Of a stretch of DNA of 64,000 bases, positions 10,263-22,425 are shown in pieces. The notes beneath the pieces were generated by a model. The model was not told the DNA's origin. It saw nothing but the letters and a program-made list of their open reading frames with translations, and ran no database searches. Origin of the DNA: Capronia americana. Its lineage: Eukaryota; Ascomycota; Eurotiomycetes; Chaetothyriales; Herpotrichiellaceae. Position numbers and translations under genes: made by a program. The stretch covers positions 1,240,001-1,304,000 of the forward strand of contig JADWQD010000002.1 in assembly GCA_016110215.1 (NCBI GenBank). The letters run 5' to 3'. Numbering within the stretch: position 1 is the first letter of the stretch; every line of letters begins with the position of its first letter.

Positions 10263-11605
10263 CTTGGTTGTCAATAAAGAGCAGTCGGGCGTCGCTGATG
10301 ATTGGCGCTGGGCTCACTGCTGGGGACGCCGAGGTCCTCGTAAACCCTCAATGCTGGTATCAGAGAGGTTAGCAAGCAACACTACATTTCGATCGACGAC
10401 CACATGGTATTTGTGCATTTCCGCGTCCGTGCGATGGATGATGGCATGGCGGTGTCGACGTCATGGGAAGTGTCAAAGGACCAAACCAGCTGATCCTCCC
10501 CCTCACGGGGAGGTCGGATCCAGCCTTGTCCGCGCACCGGTTAGAAAAGAGCTGCGGAATGTCTGTACTGTGTGGACTGTGTGAGGGGTGTGATCGACCG
10601 GTAAGCGTCCGAGGCTTTAGCTTTGTGCTTGAACATGAACCAATTGTGGCCAGAGGGAGCCCTTGGGTTATGTACCTGAAGGAGAAGGAATCGTCGTCGA
10701 CAGAAGCCAAGCTTCCTCGTCGCTGGAACAGACGGCAACGCCTCTGGTTTGCGTCATAGACACTGGAGTGACATCCTCGACATCGCAAGGATCGTCGAGT
10801 CCGCAACCTGTTGGATGCGGTGTATCAACGTCTATGCAGTCGATCGAGAGATAGAAATGGAGCACATTTGTGATGCCATCCTCGTGTCTGGAGAATCGCG
10901 GAGAGAACCTTTGCTTGGTGTTCTTCGTTATCATACGCGACTCTCTGCTTAAGCCTTCAGAAGCCTTGCCGAGGACGATCCATGCCTATCAAAACGCAGT
11001 ATTCTTCCTGGGCGCCCAGATCACTCACACTACTCGTACTCGTACTTTGCTCGGATCTCGGTCTCACGTGGCCTACATTGGCAGTTTCACCAGCTTCGAG
11101 TTCAGAACAGAACCACTAGTGCCTGGGAACATCTAGAACGAGCGGAAAGACCGTGTTGGGATTAGAGGCACCAAGTCCATGTCAGGCAGTTTCGATACGT
11201 TGTCAGATAGCTTTTGAAACTGCTGCGAGGCCTCTCTGGCATTCAAAATGAGTCGTAACATTACAATAAATGCATCTCAAAGGCCGTTATCCCTAGTTCT
11301 TGCTTGATGAAGACCAAACACGATATTTAAATCCCGAAAGAATTCCCGTAGCAGATGAATTCCATCAAGCTTTACACGCTAAAAGGAAGTCCTAAGTCTT
11401 TCCGCCGGATATCATCACTCTCAATGGCATGGTGGCTTAGCAGGTCTGAGGCTGGTATCTCAGAATGTAGGCCCGCCGACGCGCACTGCGCAATTATTGC
11501 GGGCGATTTACTCCTTCGGAGCTCCAGATGAGAAACCCAAAACGCCAACTTTTGTCTGGAAAAACCAACTCTTCATGGGGTCCCCTTCCTCCTTGTCATA
11601 AAACT
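10263..11605. other. long intergenic region, no gene recognised
   Basis: About 1.3 kb upstream of the transporter and downstream of the methyltransferase. Open frames are up to 160 codons but none shows a recognisable domain or plausible splice chain. A CACGTG site lies at 11065-11070. Base composition is uneven, with an AT-richer part around 11260-11400. Confidence 0.45.
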
Positions 11606-12857
11606 TCAAATGGCATGGCCAGAGGCTGTCGGTCTCCTACCCGTGATGAACCAACAGAACGTGTAAAGGAGTCTAGACTTGTCGTTAAATTCATTCCTCA
11701 CCTCCGCCAGCAGGACTTGAATTTCCTCTTCCGACCAGCCAAGGGCGCGTGTAAGGTATCCGAGCGTGACGGCTTCCAGAGCTTCGTTCATCTGTACCTG
11801 GAGGTATGCGCCTACCTCACGGAGTTTGCGGTCCTTGGGCCACGCACCTATCGGGGTCTAGGCACAACAATCTTCAATGAGTTGGTGACCTGATAGGCGC
11901 CTGATAGATGGCGCAAGGAAAGGGAACAGCGGAGATTGAATGTGGAAATCTCACTCACCTTGACCCTCTGCATCTGAATCCCCACAAACCCGGCTTCTTC
12001 GAGGTGGGCCTGGAATCGAGACGCATAATTGAGTCGTCGCCCAAACGCGAGACTAGCCTCGTCAATCAGTGTCTGCCATCTGGCGATGGCTGAGTCTTCC
12101 GGGAGGCCGCCGGGCGCCTGGGAGTAGAACCAGACTTCAAATTCCTGGATCTCAATCCACCCGCCAGGCTCGAGGGACGCGAGTGCCTGCCTGTACATCC
12201 TCGTCCAGTCCCCGATGCTGCCGGACATGCTGCGCTGGTGAATGTAGTGGAATTTGCGACTCGGCGGGTAGTCCCATTCTTGCTCAAGGTCATCAATTAT
12301 GAATGTACAATTCGGGGCAGTCCTGATCGAGGGTGGTCAGCATAAAGCGCATTCAAGAATATGGAAGATGACAAAGTTACATCTCTGGTTGAATGGGACT
12401 GAGATCAACAGCTGCAACAAGTCATCAGTGGCGTACTCGGTTTGAGGTTCAAGAGACTTACCCATGACTTGGGCCTCTGGGAACTCGCTGAGACAATTTC
12501 AATCAGTATAGGGCGCAGGGCATCGACGCAGCGCGAGATCCTACTCCGCGAACTCCAGCGCCCAGAGTCCGGTCCCGGTTCCGATATCTAACACTCGCTG
12601 AGGGGTATCGATCGGGGCAGTGTGTAGCCGGCCACCTTGCACGAGACGGTAAATGTGGTGCAGCATGTCTAGACGCTCTTGTTCTTGTTCGTCGTTGGGC
12701 TGGACGCGTATTAGCATAAGTAGTCCAACCATGTTTCCTGAGAATCCTACAAAGATGTAGGAGCTGTTGCCCACTTGCTGGTATCTTCTGCCATTCTGTG
12801 TTGTCTCGTTAGTGTCTTATGGGGCCTCGTCCTTGTATCACAAAGGACCTGCCTCAT
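11606..12857 (-). CDS. LaeA-like SAM-dependent methyltransferase
   Basis: Seven-exon model: 12857-12849 (tentative), 12795-12751, 12699-12545, 12487-12462, 12411-12381, 12322-11959, 11857-11606; 293 residues. The family pattern is restored across the joins: NGRRYQQ..YIFPNDEQEQERL, the SAM-binding motif VLDIGTGTGLWALEFADEF, then AVDLSPIQPEM and WIEIQEFEVWF, and near the end IGAWPKDRKLREVGAYLQVQ. LaeA-like proteins are nuclear or cytosolic class I methyltransferases, some of which control secondary metabolite clusters, though most paralogues have no known target. The intron at 12750-12700 is 51 bases and stop-free in frame, so an unspliced reading is possible. The N-terminus is uncertain: the first nine coding bases depend on a weak GTCCTT donor. 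Divergent from the P450 gene. Confidence 0.82.
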
Positions 12858-13838
12858 ATCTGCATTGATATTAGTACAGGGAGGACGTCTTCGGGGAACG
12901 CAGACTTCCGTATAATTCAACGCCGCCGAACGGAGCGTCGTGGTTATTGAAGACGCGTCGCTGATTCTGCGTCAGTTCCAGTCGATATCGCAAGCGCGGA
13001 GACATGCCTGCCCTCATAGCCCGAGTCGGTGTCATCAAAGCCAGCCTCCGCTGCCTGCTGGGTGAGTTTTCAGCAATCGCCCTGGCTGACGTGGCGTGCG
13101 TGCACTTGCCTGGACATCAATGTGCGCGTCTCCCTCCATTGGGGCGATTGCACTGGATGTACTGTATGCGTGAATGCCAGCCGAGAACATCACAGCGCCA
13201 AACAACGATAAGTACACTGAGGGGGAAGGAGTGTCAAGCCCTCATGAGCTGGAGTATGTAGTGGAAATGGGCCTTGGTACATACCTACTGACTTATGCGA
13301 AACTCTGTTCGAGGACGGACTCGAGCCGCTGAGCCGATGGGCGCGGAGAGCGACACCTGGACATCCGTAGTTTGGCGCGAGGGCCGGGCAGTGGTCGGGC
13401 CGGAACAGAACGGCCGGGGACGCCGCGTGCTTGGGTTCTCTTCATTGCACCAATCTCGCAGTCTGCTATTCAAGCTTCCTTCGATAGCGTCTGTGCTGGA
13501 GGGCTGGTGGAGGGGGACAAGCCTCGCAGATGGCGACAGCGGGAGCATGGCGAGCATGATGGGCAGGGATTGTCAGCCCAACATCCCCTGGCCTTCTCTT
13601 CAACTTGCACGTTTCGCCGTTAGCGAGAATCGGCTGCATGGAGTTTGAACCGCTTTAGGCTGGCTACTCTGCGCGCCAGGCCAGTCTTCGATAGAGGGGC
13701 ACTTCCATCGTCCGATATGTAAACGATTCTGCTCCCCCCACCGCACGAACAATCCCATTCCTTCGTCAGATTGCACTGTACGAAAAGTTCGAAGTCGCAA
13801 CCCATCGGCTTGATGAAACGGTCCCACCAAGAACAGCC
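12858..13838. other. divergent region between methyltransferase and P450
   Basis: About 1 kb. On the minus strand an ATG at 13005 opens a 45-codon frame ending near 12871; it could be an alternative first exon of the methyltransferase but no good donor links them. The remainder holds only unsupported short frames. This is the probable shared promoter of the two genes. Confidence 0.4.
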
Positions 13839-15699
13839 ATGATCCATCTCGAGAGCCTGGATGCCTCTCCGCTTGGCTTGGTCTGCGTCTTTGGCCCCGT
13901 GCTGGCAGTGACTTATCTCCTTGCCTTAGCGACGTGGCGGCTCTATCTGTGTCCTCAGGCAGACATCCCAGGCCCGGCGCTGGCAAAGCTCACATACTGG
14001 TAAGCCAAGAACCGCGCACTCCGGTGTAAATTGACATTCAACTCAAGATCGAGTCACTGTCTAGGTACGAATTCTACTACGACGTCGTCCTAGGCGGCCA
14101 GTATATCTGGAAGATCCGGGCGCTTCACGAGCAATACGGGCCGATTTTGCGCATCAACCCGGAGGAAGTCCACATCCAGGACGCCGACTACTACGACCAG
14201 GTATACGCGGGCTCGACGCACAAACGCAACAAATGGACCTTTTTCACGAACCAAAGTGGGTTGCCGCAGTCGGCGTTCGGGACCCCAGACCACAATCTCC
14301 ATCGCATGCGCCGGGCGGCGCTGAATCCCTACTTCTCCAAGGCCAAAGTGCGAGTCTTGCAGCCGCGCATCGAGTCGAGTCTGCACAATCTGATGGCTCG
14401 GTTCCGCGAGTTCCAACAATCCGGAGAACCCATGACCGTGTCGCTGGCGTATGCGGCGCTTGCTAACGGTTAGTGCTTCGCACCCGGTTTTTGGCCGTCA
14501 CCAGAGCTCAGGAGTACTGACGACGTTCGGGCAGATATCGTCATGGAATACGCATTTGCGCGCAGTGAGAATCGATTGCTAGCCCACGACTTCGACCCGA
14601 GCTTCAAAGAGGCCGGCGAGGCCGGGGCCAAGCTGGGCCATTTCGTCAAGCAAATGCCGTGGGTGTTGACGCTGATGAAACTGCTGCCCGACTCGGCACA
14701 AATCGCGTTGAACCCGGTCATGGCGAGCTACATCAACCTCAACAAGGTACGCTTCTCTCATTTCTCCTCCCGGATCCAATGTACTCGGGACTCGTCGCTA
14801 ACGTATATATCACTCGTGACGAACAGGACGTTATTCGCCATGTTTCCGATATCTACGCCCACCGCGGCGACCCCGACAGCAAATACAATTCACAGACGAC
14901 CATCTTCCATGCCATCCTGCAGGGCGACCTGCCCGAGAAGGAGAAATCCCCGGACCGGCTCTGGCAAGATGGCCAGGTCGTCGTCATCGCTGGCACCCTG
15001 ACCACGGCGGCGGCGCTCTCGGAAATCACGTACCATCTGCTCAGACAGCCGAGCGAGCTGCGCACGCTCAAGCACGAGCTCGCAAACGCCATGCCCGACG
15101 ACCCCACGGCCCCACTCGACACAGTCAAGCTAGAACAGCTCCCCTACCTCTCGGCCGTCATCAAGGAAGGACTCCGCCTGAGCAGCGGCATCAGCACGCG
15201 GTTGCAGCGCATCGCCACGGACGAGACGCTCATCTACACGCCCAAGACGCATACGCGGACGCGGGAGCAGGACGACAGCAAGAAATCCACCACCTCCACC
15301 TCCACCGTCGTGGCGGAGAAGCAATACGTGCTGCGGCCGGGCATCCCGCTGTCCATGACGGGCCTGCTCATCCACCACTCGCCGACCTACTTCGCGGACC
15401 CGATGACGTTCCGCCCGCAGCGATGGATCGACGACCCCGGCCTCGAGGCCTATCTCGTGCCGTTCTCGCGCGGCACCCGCGCCTGCGTGGGCCTCAACCT
15501 GGCGTATGCGGAGCTGTACGCCACCGTGGCTACCGTGTTCAGGCGGTACGGGAGCCGGGAGGTGCGTTTTCCCGAGGACACGGGGTTTCTGGAGCTGTAC
15601 GATACGAGCTACAAGGATATCGAAATCATTGGCGATGGAGTGACGCCCCTGTATCGGCCGGACAGCAAGGGAGTCAGGATTACCGTTCATGCGGCGTGA
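13839..15699 (+). CDS. cytochrome P450 monooxygenase, membrane-bound
   Basis: Four exons: 13839-13999, 14065-14468, 14535-14746, 14827-15699; 549 residues. An N-terminal membrane anchor (about residues 13-36) is followed by the PGP hinge of microsomal P450s. The K-helix ExxR is E373-R376 (KEGLR); the heme motif is FSRGTRACVG with C479 as iron ligand. The I-helix reads AGTLTTA (314-320): the acidic residue normally before the conserved Thr is Leu317. A charged, Thr/Ser-rich insert lies at about 397-424. The architecture and the WYEFYYDVVLGGQY segment resemble fungal P450s of the CYP58/CYP65 type, often annotated as trichodiene oxygenase-like or benzoate hydroxylase-like. Substrate is unknown. 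Its divergent neighbour is a LaeA-like methyltransferase, but no biosynthetic backbone enzyme is present in the window. Confidence 0.92.
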
Positions 15700-16082
15700 C
15701 GTTTCTTCTCTCTGTCTCTCGTCTGAATATACTTGGTGCCAGATATAGCAGTCGCTTGATACTTGTGCCTGCCTGCCGGGTATGATCCTGCAGCAGTGAC
15801 GTTAGCAGTCGGGTCAAAGTTAGCCGCTCTGGAAACATTATCCATGTAACGGGTTTGATTATACCTTCTCTACCAGGAAGATCACACCTGGTTCAATTAG
15901 AAGTCTCTCGGAGCGGCGCATCTGACTTATAGTTGCTTCGTGGTCTTCAGCGCGCTTCTTCTCATCCTAGGACAAAGGTATCTTGATATGGACAATCAAT
16001 ATCATTACGGGACATCGCGACTTCAGGGTATAGTTTAAGTTATTTACAAATCAGCAGACAAAATTCGCGCCAACAACCAACA
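15700..16082. other. convergent 3' region between P450 and kelch gene
   Basis: About 380 bases between two gene ends. No coding signal; contains only untranslated-region-like sequence. Confidence 0.5.
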
Positions 16083-18037
16083 TTACTCCATCTCCGCGGG
16101 TCCGTTTTGCCGTAACGACGGATGCGGGCCTTGCACTGTGCCGGCATCCTTCTCAACAGGTTCCTGCGGGTCGGCGTTCACGTTCGTTGCGAGTCCATTC
16201 TTGGCTGGCATCTCCACAGCCTGATAAGTGGCCGCCAATTCGGCCGTGCGCTGTGACGCAGCGGTGCTGTAAGACGGCAGGGAATCCTTTTCAGGGATCT
16301 CGGGACCTAGATCTTGTCTTCTGCCCTGGCGACGACGACGGAGCCAGAAGAAGATACCGCCGGCAACGAACAACACGCCGGCAACCGCTGCTATGGCAAT
16401 TCCTGCAATCGCGCCACCAGATATTCCGCTGTCCTCATCGCTGTCCGAGCCTAGAGTGGCGATCGGTGTGATGGTCGGGATTGTGCTGTTGCTCGGAGGC
16501 GGAGGGGTAGTGGCCGCTTGTCTTATTATGAAGAGGTTGCTCAGGCCTGTCTGATCCCACCCTCCGTCGGGTTCGAGTTTCGTGGCATTGCCTGTAGGCC
16601 TAGGACGAGGGGTTAGTTGATGAAGCTTGCTTTCCAGATTGTGTCAAACTCACCCTCCACCAATAACTTTGAGCACATCCTCGGGCACTTCGTAAGCCGG
16701 AGCTGCGGCATCGTAAACGCTGCCCCACCCAATGGTGCTCAGGTCAAGCACGGCCAAGCTCTTCTGCTCCCAATCGCAGTCGGAGGAGATGTTGCTGCTC
16801 TTCCCACCACCGCCGACGGTGATCATTTGCCTTGGGGGGATGAAGTGGCATGTGACGCTCCACCGTGCATCTTGCCCAGTAAAGACCTTTACCCAAGTAA
16901 AGGAAGGCAAGCTGAGGACATAGATGTCGTCGAAGATTGTGCCATTGCTGGTTCCGCCGTAGAGGTAAATGCTGGTGCTGCTGTTGTCTTGCGAAGGGGC
17001 AGCTACCAAGCAAAAGTCAACCCGAGCGTCAGGAATGTCTCCAGTTGCCTTCTGCTCGTACCACAGATTGTTGCCGCTTCCAGCCAGCCCAGTAAGGTCC
17101 ATGGAGTGAATATCGAATATTTTGATCTCGTCCATTGGGACGTAGCCACTGGTTTGGGTCTGCCCACCAATAAGCAGAAGCACGCCTGAGTTGCCAAAAT
17201 TGTCAACGTATACGAGCCCTCCGCCTTGGCGATTGGTCTTAATGCCACTCAAGCCTGTTATATTCTTGATGGTGTTGGTTTGTGTCTCAATCACAACCAT
17301 GCCGGAGATGCCTACTGTATCGTCGCCGAGAAACTGAGTGCTGTTTGCTGTGCCGTCATCGATTTGACCACCAACGTAGAAGGCGAGTCCCTGGTCCGGA
17401 GCTTCAGCACTGGCTCCCCATGAGGGAATGGTGTCCAGAACGCCGGATGTGTCAACCGCGGTCCAAATGTCCCCATCCATGTCGTAGGTCCATATGCCGT
17501 ACCGCGTATCCGGGGGAATCAAGTAGTTGGGAAAGGACTGGTTGAAGTCGGCAGTGGTACCGCCGAACATGGTCAGCGAGGAGGCGTCGTTCAATCCGCC
17601 GAAGAGAGCTCCGTCGTGAACATTCACCGGCCACTGCATGCCGGCAACGCTGCCGCTCTCGTATCTGGCTTTCTGGGAGATTGACACATTTGTCTTCCAA
17701 TCCCACGAAGCAGTCATGTCGACGGATATGAGGTTCTCATCTAGAGGGCCGGGTCAACTGCAGAACTTTTATTGCTCAGGCCACCACTGAACTCACTGAT
17801 GCCGGTAGTGATCGTATTCAAATCCTGTTGACCGTCGGCACCGAAGTCGACGTATGTCTCGATACCGCCATTGATATAGAGCGTCCCATTCTTATAAACA
17901 GAGCTGTGTCCAATTCTCCTGCAAAAGTTCTTCACTGGATCGAGCGCAACCCCAGCCTGTACAAGATCCAGTTGACCCAACGCCAGAAGACCGAGAAGAA
18001 TGAACCGGTGGCTGAGCGAATGCTGAAAGGAATCCAT
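16083..18037 (-). CDS. kelch-repeat single-span membrane protein
   Basis: Three exons: 18037-17797, 17740-16654, 16599-16083; 614 residues. A signal peptide (about 1-29, ending VQA) leads into a galactose-oxidase-like kelch beta-propeller with repeated GG doublets followed by aromatic residues (for example LYINGGIETYVDF, AFYVGGQIDDG, LLLIGGQTQ, IYLYGGTSNG). A Pro/Ser/Thr-rich stem follows at about 470-500, then one membrane span at about 504-528 and an Arg-rich cytoplasmic tail of about 85 residues. The propeller is therefore predicted outside the cell or in the secretory lumen. Such proteins are common in Pezizomycotina and mostly uncharacterised; adhesion or cell-surface sensing is a guess. 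No catalytic copper-ligand pattern of galactose oxidase is apparent. Confidence 0.88.
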
Positions 18038-19208
18038 TTCGACAGCCTGCTGTCCGTGTCAAGAAATTCAAGTCATTCAACAACAGGGAGTGGTAATCAA
18101 GAAGAACGATTATCACAACGAAATAACGGAAAGTGGTACAAAGGAAACTCGACGAGACTGGTCAAAGAGAAGGAGTTCAGCGTGGCGGGTGCCCGTTTGA
18201 GTAGTAATAGGAGCAGATCCCCTTGTCGATCCTTCATTTCCCGTCAGCCTTAGGGTTGCTAGAAGCGAAAGGTAAACGAGGCTAGCCAACATTTGGGGCG
18301 CAGTGCGCCATTGGTTGTCGCGCAATTTAGGAGGCACAAGGCGCGCCTGGGAATGGCCAGCAGGAATTCATGGTGCAGTTTAAAGCTTCGCCGGTATCAA
18401 GTTCATCGTGAGGTGATTGAAATGAAGCCAGAGGCACTGTTTGGGGCCAGCCATGTTCGAAATATGAGAGGTAGCCTGATCGGGGAATGGGTCGACCGTC
18501 AGCACTGAGTATGGCGCTATGATTAAGCTCGCTCAGCCTCAGGGCCACTCCCTGCTCGTGGCTCATGAGCGGCGCCTTGAAGAGTCGGTCGCCCAAAGTA
18601 CTTTGTAGAATTTTTGCATGCACGAAGCCGAGTGACATGCTGGACGCGGACTTCTTCGTGACGCGAGATATGACGGTGAGAGAACAGGGACATCATTGAG
18701 GCAGCCGAAATCACAAGCTTGTGGCACCCCTCCACGTCGTCAGGTCGCCGTCGTCGGCGTCCTGATTGTTTCATGGAGTAGACGAATGGGATGACAAGCA
18801 AGTCATGCAGGATGGGGATAGGTGTAGCCAAACGACCCCGAAGGATGATGGATGCAGCTTGGACGAAGCCACGGAAGCAAACGTGTTTCAAATCCGCCGG
18901 TGCTCCGATTCAAAGCTGTCATGTGACAACATTATCACGTGATTGCGCGTCGTCTGCCAAGCCACAAGCCTGGCTTCACCGGCCAGTCAGCCGCGGCGCT
19001 CGATGTTTTGTTGACATGGTACGTCACACACTCACACAGGCCGAAAAAGACAAAGCTTCTCCGCCAAACGGTCAGTGAGTGATCTGACCTCCACAAATCC
19101 ACCAGAGAACCAGGCCATTCGATTTCGATTCTTGCCAGGTACTCGCATCTGCATTCACCATTCGGCTTGCTCTCTTCCTGAGGCATCAAGTCCTGAACGC
19201 CTTTGAAG
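18038..19208. other. divergent intergenic region
   Basis: About 1.2 kb between the starts of the kelch gene (-) and the basic protein gene (+). Frames on either strand are short and unsupported. A palindromic TCACGTGA box lies at 18935-18942 and is listed separately. Confidence 0.45.
18935..18942. promoter_or_regulatory. CACGTG E-box palindrome
   Basis: TCACGTGA lies about 270 bases upstream of the ATG at 19209. CACGTG is the binding core of Cbf1/Pho4-type bHLH factors in fungi. Function here is inferred from position and palindrome only; the hexamer also occurs by chance. Confidence 0.3.
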
Positions 19209-21683
19209 ATGGCCGTTCCTCGGCGCCGCTCAGCTCGGTTGAGCGCTACACAACATCAGGTAATGTTTGGCCAGCTTGTCGGAAAGGACTATACATCTTA
19301 TCGATCGAAAGCAGCGTGATTCCCGACTTGAAGCTAACAATGATTCCTCCAGCGTTCTTCACCTCGAAAAGCTACATCCGCACTTCAACTTGAATCGCTA
19401 GTAGAACGAGACGAAACCCCAGTTGACGAGCCGCCATCGATTGACAATGTCCTCGCAACGCCATCCTCGGTCGCCAAGATGTCCCAAATATCCAGACTGT
19501 CTGGCCTCAAGACCCCTAAGACTGAGCCCCGACCTGACCGTGGTGAGATGCATCCGCAGCTTCTTCATCAGACCACCGCCAAAGAACCCGATTCCGGCCT
19601 CAAGCTGGGTTTTGTCGATCCACCTTCACATCCACCCCATACCATCGCGAGCGCTCAGAACACTCCTTCAAGGACCCGCTCTAGCAATGCGGAATTGAGC
19701 TCCACGACCTTCGACTTTAATTTTGGTTCCGAGTCCGCCTTGAGCAATGAGGCGCAGAAGATGATGGACTCTGTTCGGGAGGAGGCGGCGAGGATCAAGG
19801 CACAGATGCAGGCGGAAAGAGAAGCCCAGAAACAGAAGGATGCTGACGCAGAAGCTACCTTTGGCGGCATCAACGCAGCTGGAAGAAAGATTGCGAAGCC
19901 CAAAGGCAAGGCAGGTCGATTCAGTGACATCCACATGGCTCAATTCAAAAAGATGGACTCGATAGCCAACCATCCGTCCGCCTTCAGATCAAAGCGGCCT
20001 GGATTCGCACAGCCTACAACTCAGTCACTTAAGAGAAGTGGCTCGAAGGCTGGTCTCGACGAAGTTGACCGACCTCGAACTGCCGGAAAGGGTACTCCAG
20101 GTCGCAAGCCTCCGCCATTCCTTGGTCGCCCGACTTCAGTCAGTCCCTTCAAATCTGTTCCACAACAACCTGAGCGCACAGAAAAGCCGGGCCAGGTCAA
20201 GCGTGCTCGCCACTCTGAATTCCATGATGTCTCCGCCAGCCGAGCGTCAGAGCACCCACAGACAGCGCGTCCGATGAACCATCCCGGCCCAGTTTCAAGC
20301 CACTTGTTGTCCCCCACCAAAGCATCTTTGGCCAGGGCCGCAAATAGTCAAATTCCAGTAGCATCTCCCAAGAAGGCACCAGGGCTCACACGAACCACTT
20401 CTATGAGATCGCTGCGACCGACATCGACGGCGCCCAGCGCGAGACCGTCTACGTCCCATGGAGCGGGCAGCACTCAGGCTTCAACCAAGATCACCTATTT
20501 TCAAGGTTCTCCTGAACGCCCTCTTCCTCCTTTACCAACTGAAACTCGCTCGTTCGCGCCGCTGGCGCTCGAACAGCCGTCCAACTCCATCCCTTCTCTT
20601 TCCGCTCCATCGCATAGCACGAGTTTCGCATCGAGACTACCCACATTCTCCGGCCTGAAGTCAATCCTTCGCTCACCTCGGAAGAACGATATTTCGACAT
20701 TGACGAAGGAAGCCTCGGCAACCCCTAAGCGGCCCACCACCGCGACCGCTACATTAGCCACTGGCTCAATCAAGAAAGTCGACTTCACGCCGAGCGTCAA
20801 GTCTAGATACGCTGTCAAGCTCGCTGCTGGAAGCCCTAGCCCGGCCAAACTACCACAACAACTCACACCAGGGAACGCGCTGGCACCAGCTACTCCATAT
20901 GACTCTGCCGCATACACTCTCGATGACGAGGATGGATGGGAAGACGCCGAAGATGCTTCGAGTGAGATCGAGTATCCGATGCTCCCAGCAACATCTTCCA
21001 GCCCCGGTGGCCTCGCGAAGGTTGACAACTCGTTTTTCAACAAAGCAAAGGAACATAATCGTCGAGAGTCAAAAGAGTTCAAGTCTATCTTCACGACTCT
21101 ACATCACCCGTCTCGCACTAGCGCTCCCTCAACATTAAATTCCGCCAACACCACTGACAACAAGAACCATCCTAATGCTCACGCCAACAAAGTCATGAAG
21201 TCACCCAGCAACATCAATTTCTCCAATCCATCTCCTTCGACTATTCGTCGCGTCCGCACTTCTGGTGTCACCTCCGTTGTGCAACCCTTCGAAGATACAG
21301 ATGTCCAGACAATGCCCCACGGCCTGCCTGGGAAAAAGCGCCGACGAGCAACAGAGGACCAGCCGGACACGGACGGAGAAAGCGGCAAGGAGAATCGACG
21401 CACGTCGGTCATTCCAAGTGTCCCTGGCGGGTGGCATGATAACTCTTACCATGAAGATGAGGAACAGGACGAGGGCGAGAAGCGCGGCGGCAAGCGTGTG
21501 CGGACGGCACCCCCTCCTGAGAAGATGTCCGCCCTTGCCGCGAACACGACCAGCCCGGTCAAGAAGCCCCGCCAGAGCTCCGCGCGGGAACTGGCCAAGC
21601 AGACCGCAAAGGAGCGAAAGGGCGGTCGACTCATGAGTCTCAGCCGACTGAACTTCCTGAGTCAGCCTAAGCAGAGAGGCTGA
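19209..21683 (+). CDS. basic, disordered protein of unknown function (probably nuclear)
   Basis: Two exons, 19209-19259 and 19353-21683, give 793 residues; the first exon encodes MAVPRRRSARLSATQHQ and joins in phase 0. I do not recognise a named family. The protein is Ser/Pro/Lys-rich and mostly low complexity. Ordered-looking blocks are a heptad-like helix around EAQKMMDSVREEAARIKAQM and a block reading GRFSDIHMAQFKKMDSIANH followed by SLKRSGSKAGLDE. Later come several KR-rich patches that resemble nuclear localisation signals (GKKRRRA), an acidic segment, and a C-terminal helix-prone end KGGRLMSLSRLNFLSQPK. The compact blocks inside long disorder suggest a scaffold or chromatin/spindle-associated protein, but this is inference only. 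Confidence 0.8.
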
Positions 21684-22425
21684 GTGCAATGGAGACGGAG
21701 ACGGAGGTCCGCGTGGGTTCTTCTGATAACGTCTCGGCGAGCAATTGCGGCATCTCCCTCAATGGGCAACAGGCTCCAGTGCACGCAGTTTTGGATTATA
21801 TCCTCTGGACACACGTAACGCGGTACTCGGAACGGCCTGCAGTGCAATTTGTGGTGTTTATTACTTTCGGCACCTGTGTTACTTACCTCTGTGTTTGGTG
21901 AGATTTTGCCTATCTGCGAGTTTGGGGGCAAAATCGGAGTTGTTAATGGTACAGAGTACCGTATGGGAGGAAGGATACTTGGATCAAATTCTGGATACCT
22001 AGTAGGTTAGGTTAGGTCGGTTCGTCGACTTGATCACCGGAGTGGTTTTGGACTACAGATGACGGGGCCACGGTTATGGATACGCATAGGGCATACGGAG
22101 TTCAAGGACAACTCATGGTTGGATACAGGCCACACAAAAAGTTTCGACCCTTAGATCATACCGTGAGTCGTGTTTGAGGTTCGCACATACAGAAAGCTTC
22201 CGAGGTTTTGTAGTCTGACAGATTGAAGCCTCGGTCGTACATGGTGGTTCGCATTCCTTTATTGGTTGATAGCAGCTATTGTTCGTAGAACCAATGCGGG
22301 TGCCAACAGTAAAGCGAAGGATGTACACTCCGACATTCCGCCAACTGCTAAACCCCTTACACTCTTCCCATCGACTACCGATGACGGGTGAGGGCTGAAA
22401 TGACAGTAGACGCCACGCTAACGAA
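21684..22425. other. convergent 3' region
   Basis: About 740 bases between two gene ends. An open frame seems to continue from the transporter gene to 22113 on the minus strand, but it is read-through past the true splice donor at 22549 and is not coding. No repeat or RNA gene is recognised. Confidence 0.5.

Noticed and set aside
22113..22425. C-terminal extension of the Gdt1 frame past the donor at 22549
   Set aside because: The spliced version restores the conserved last membrane helix; the read-through version loses it.
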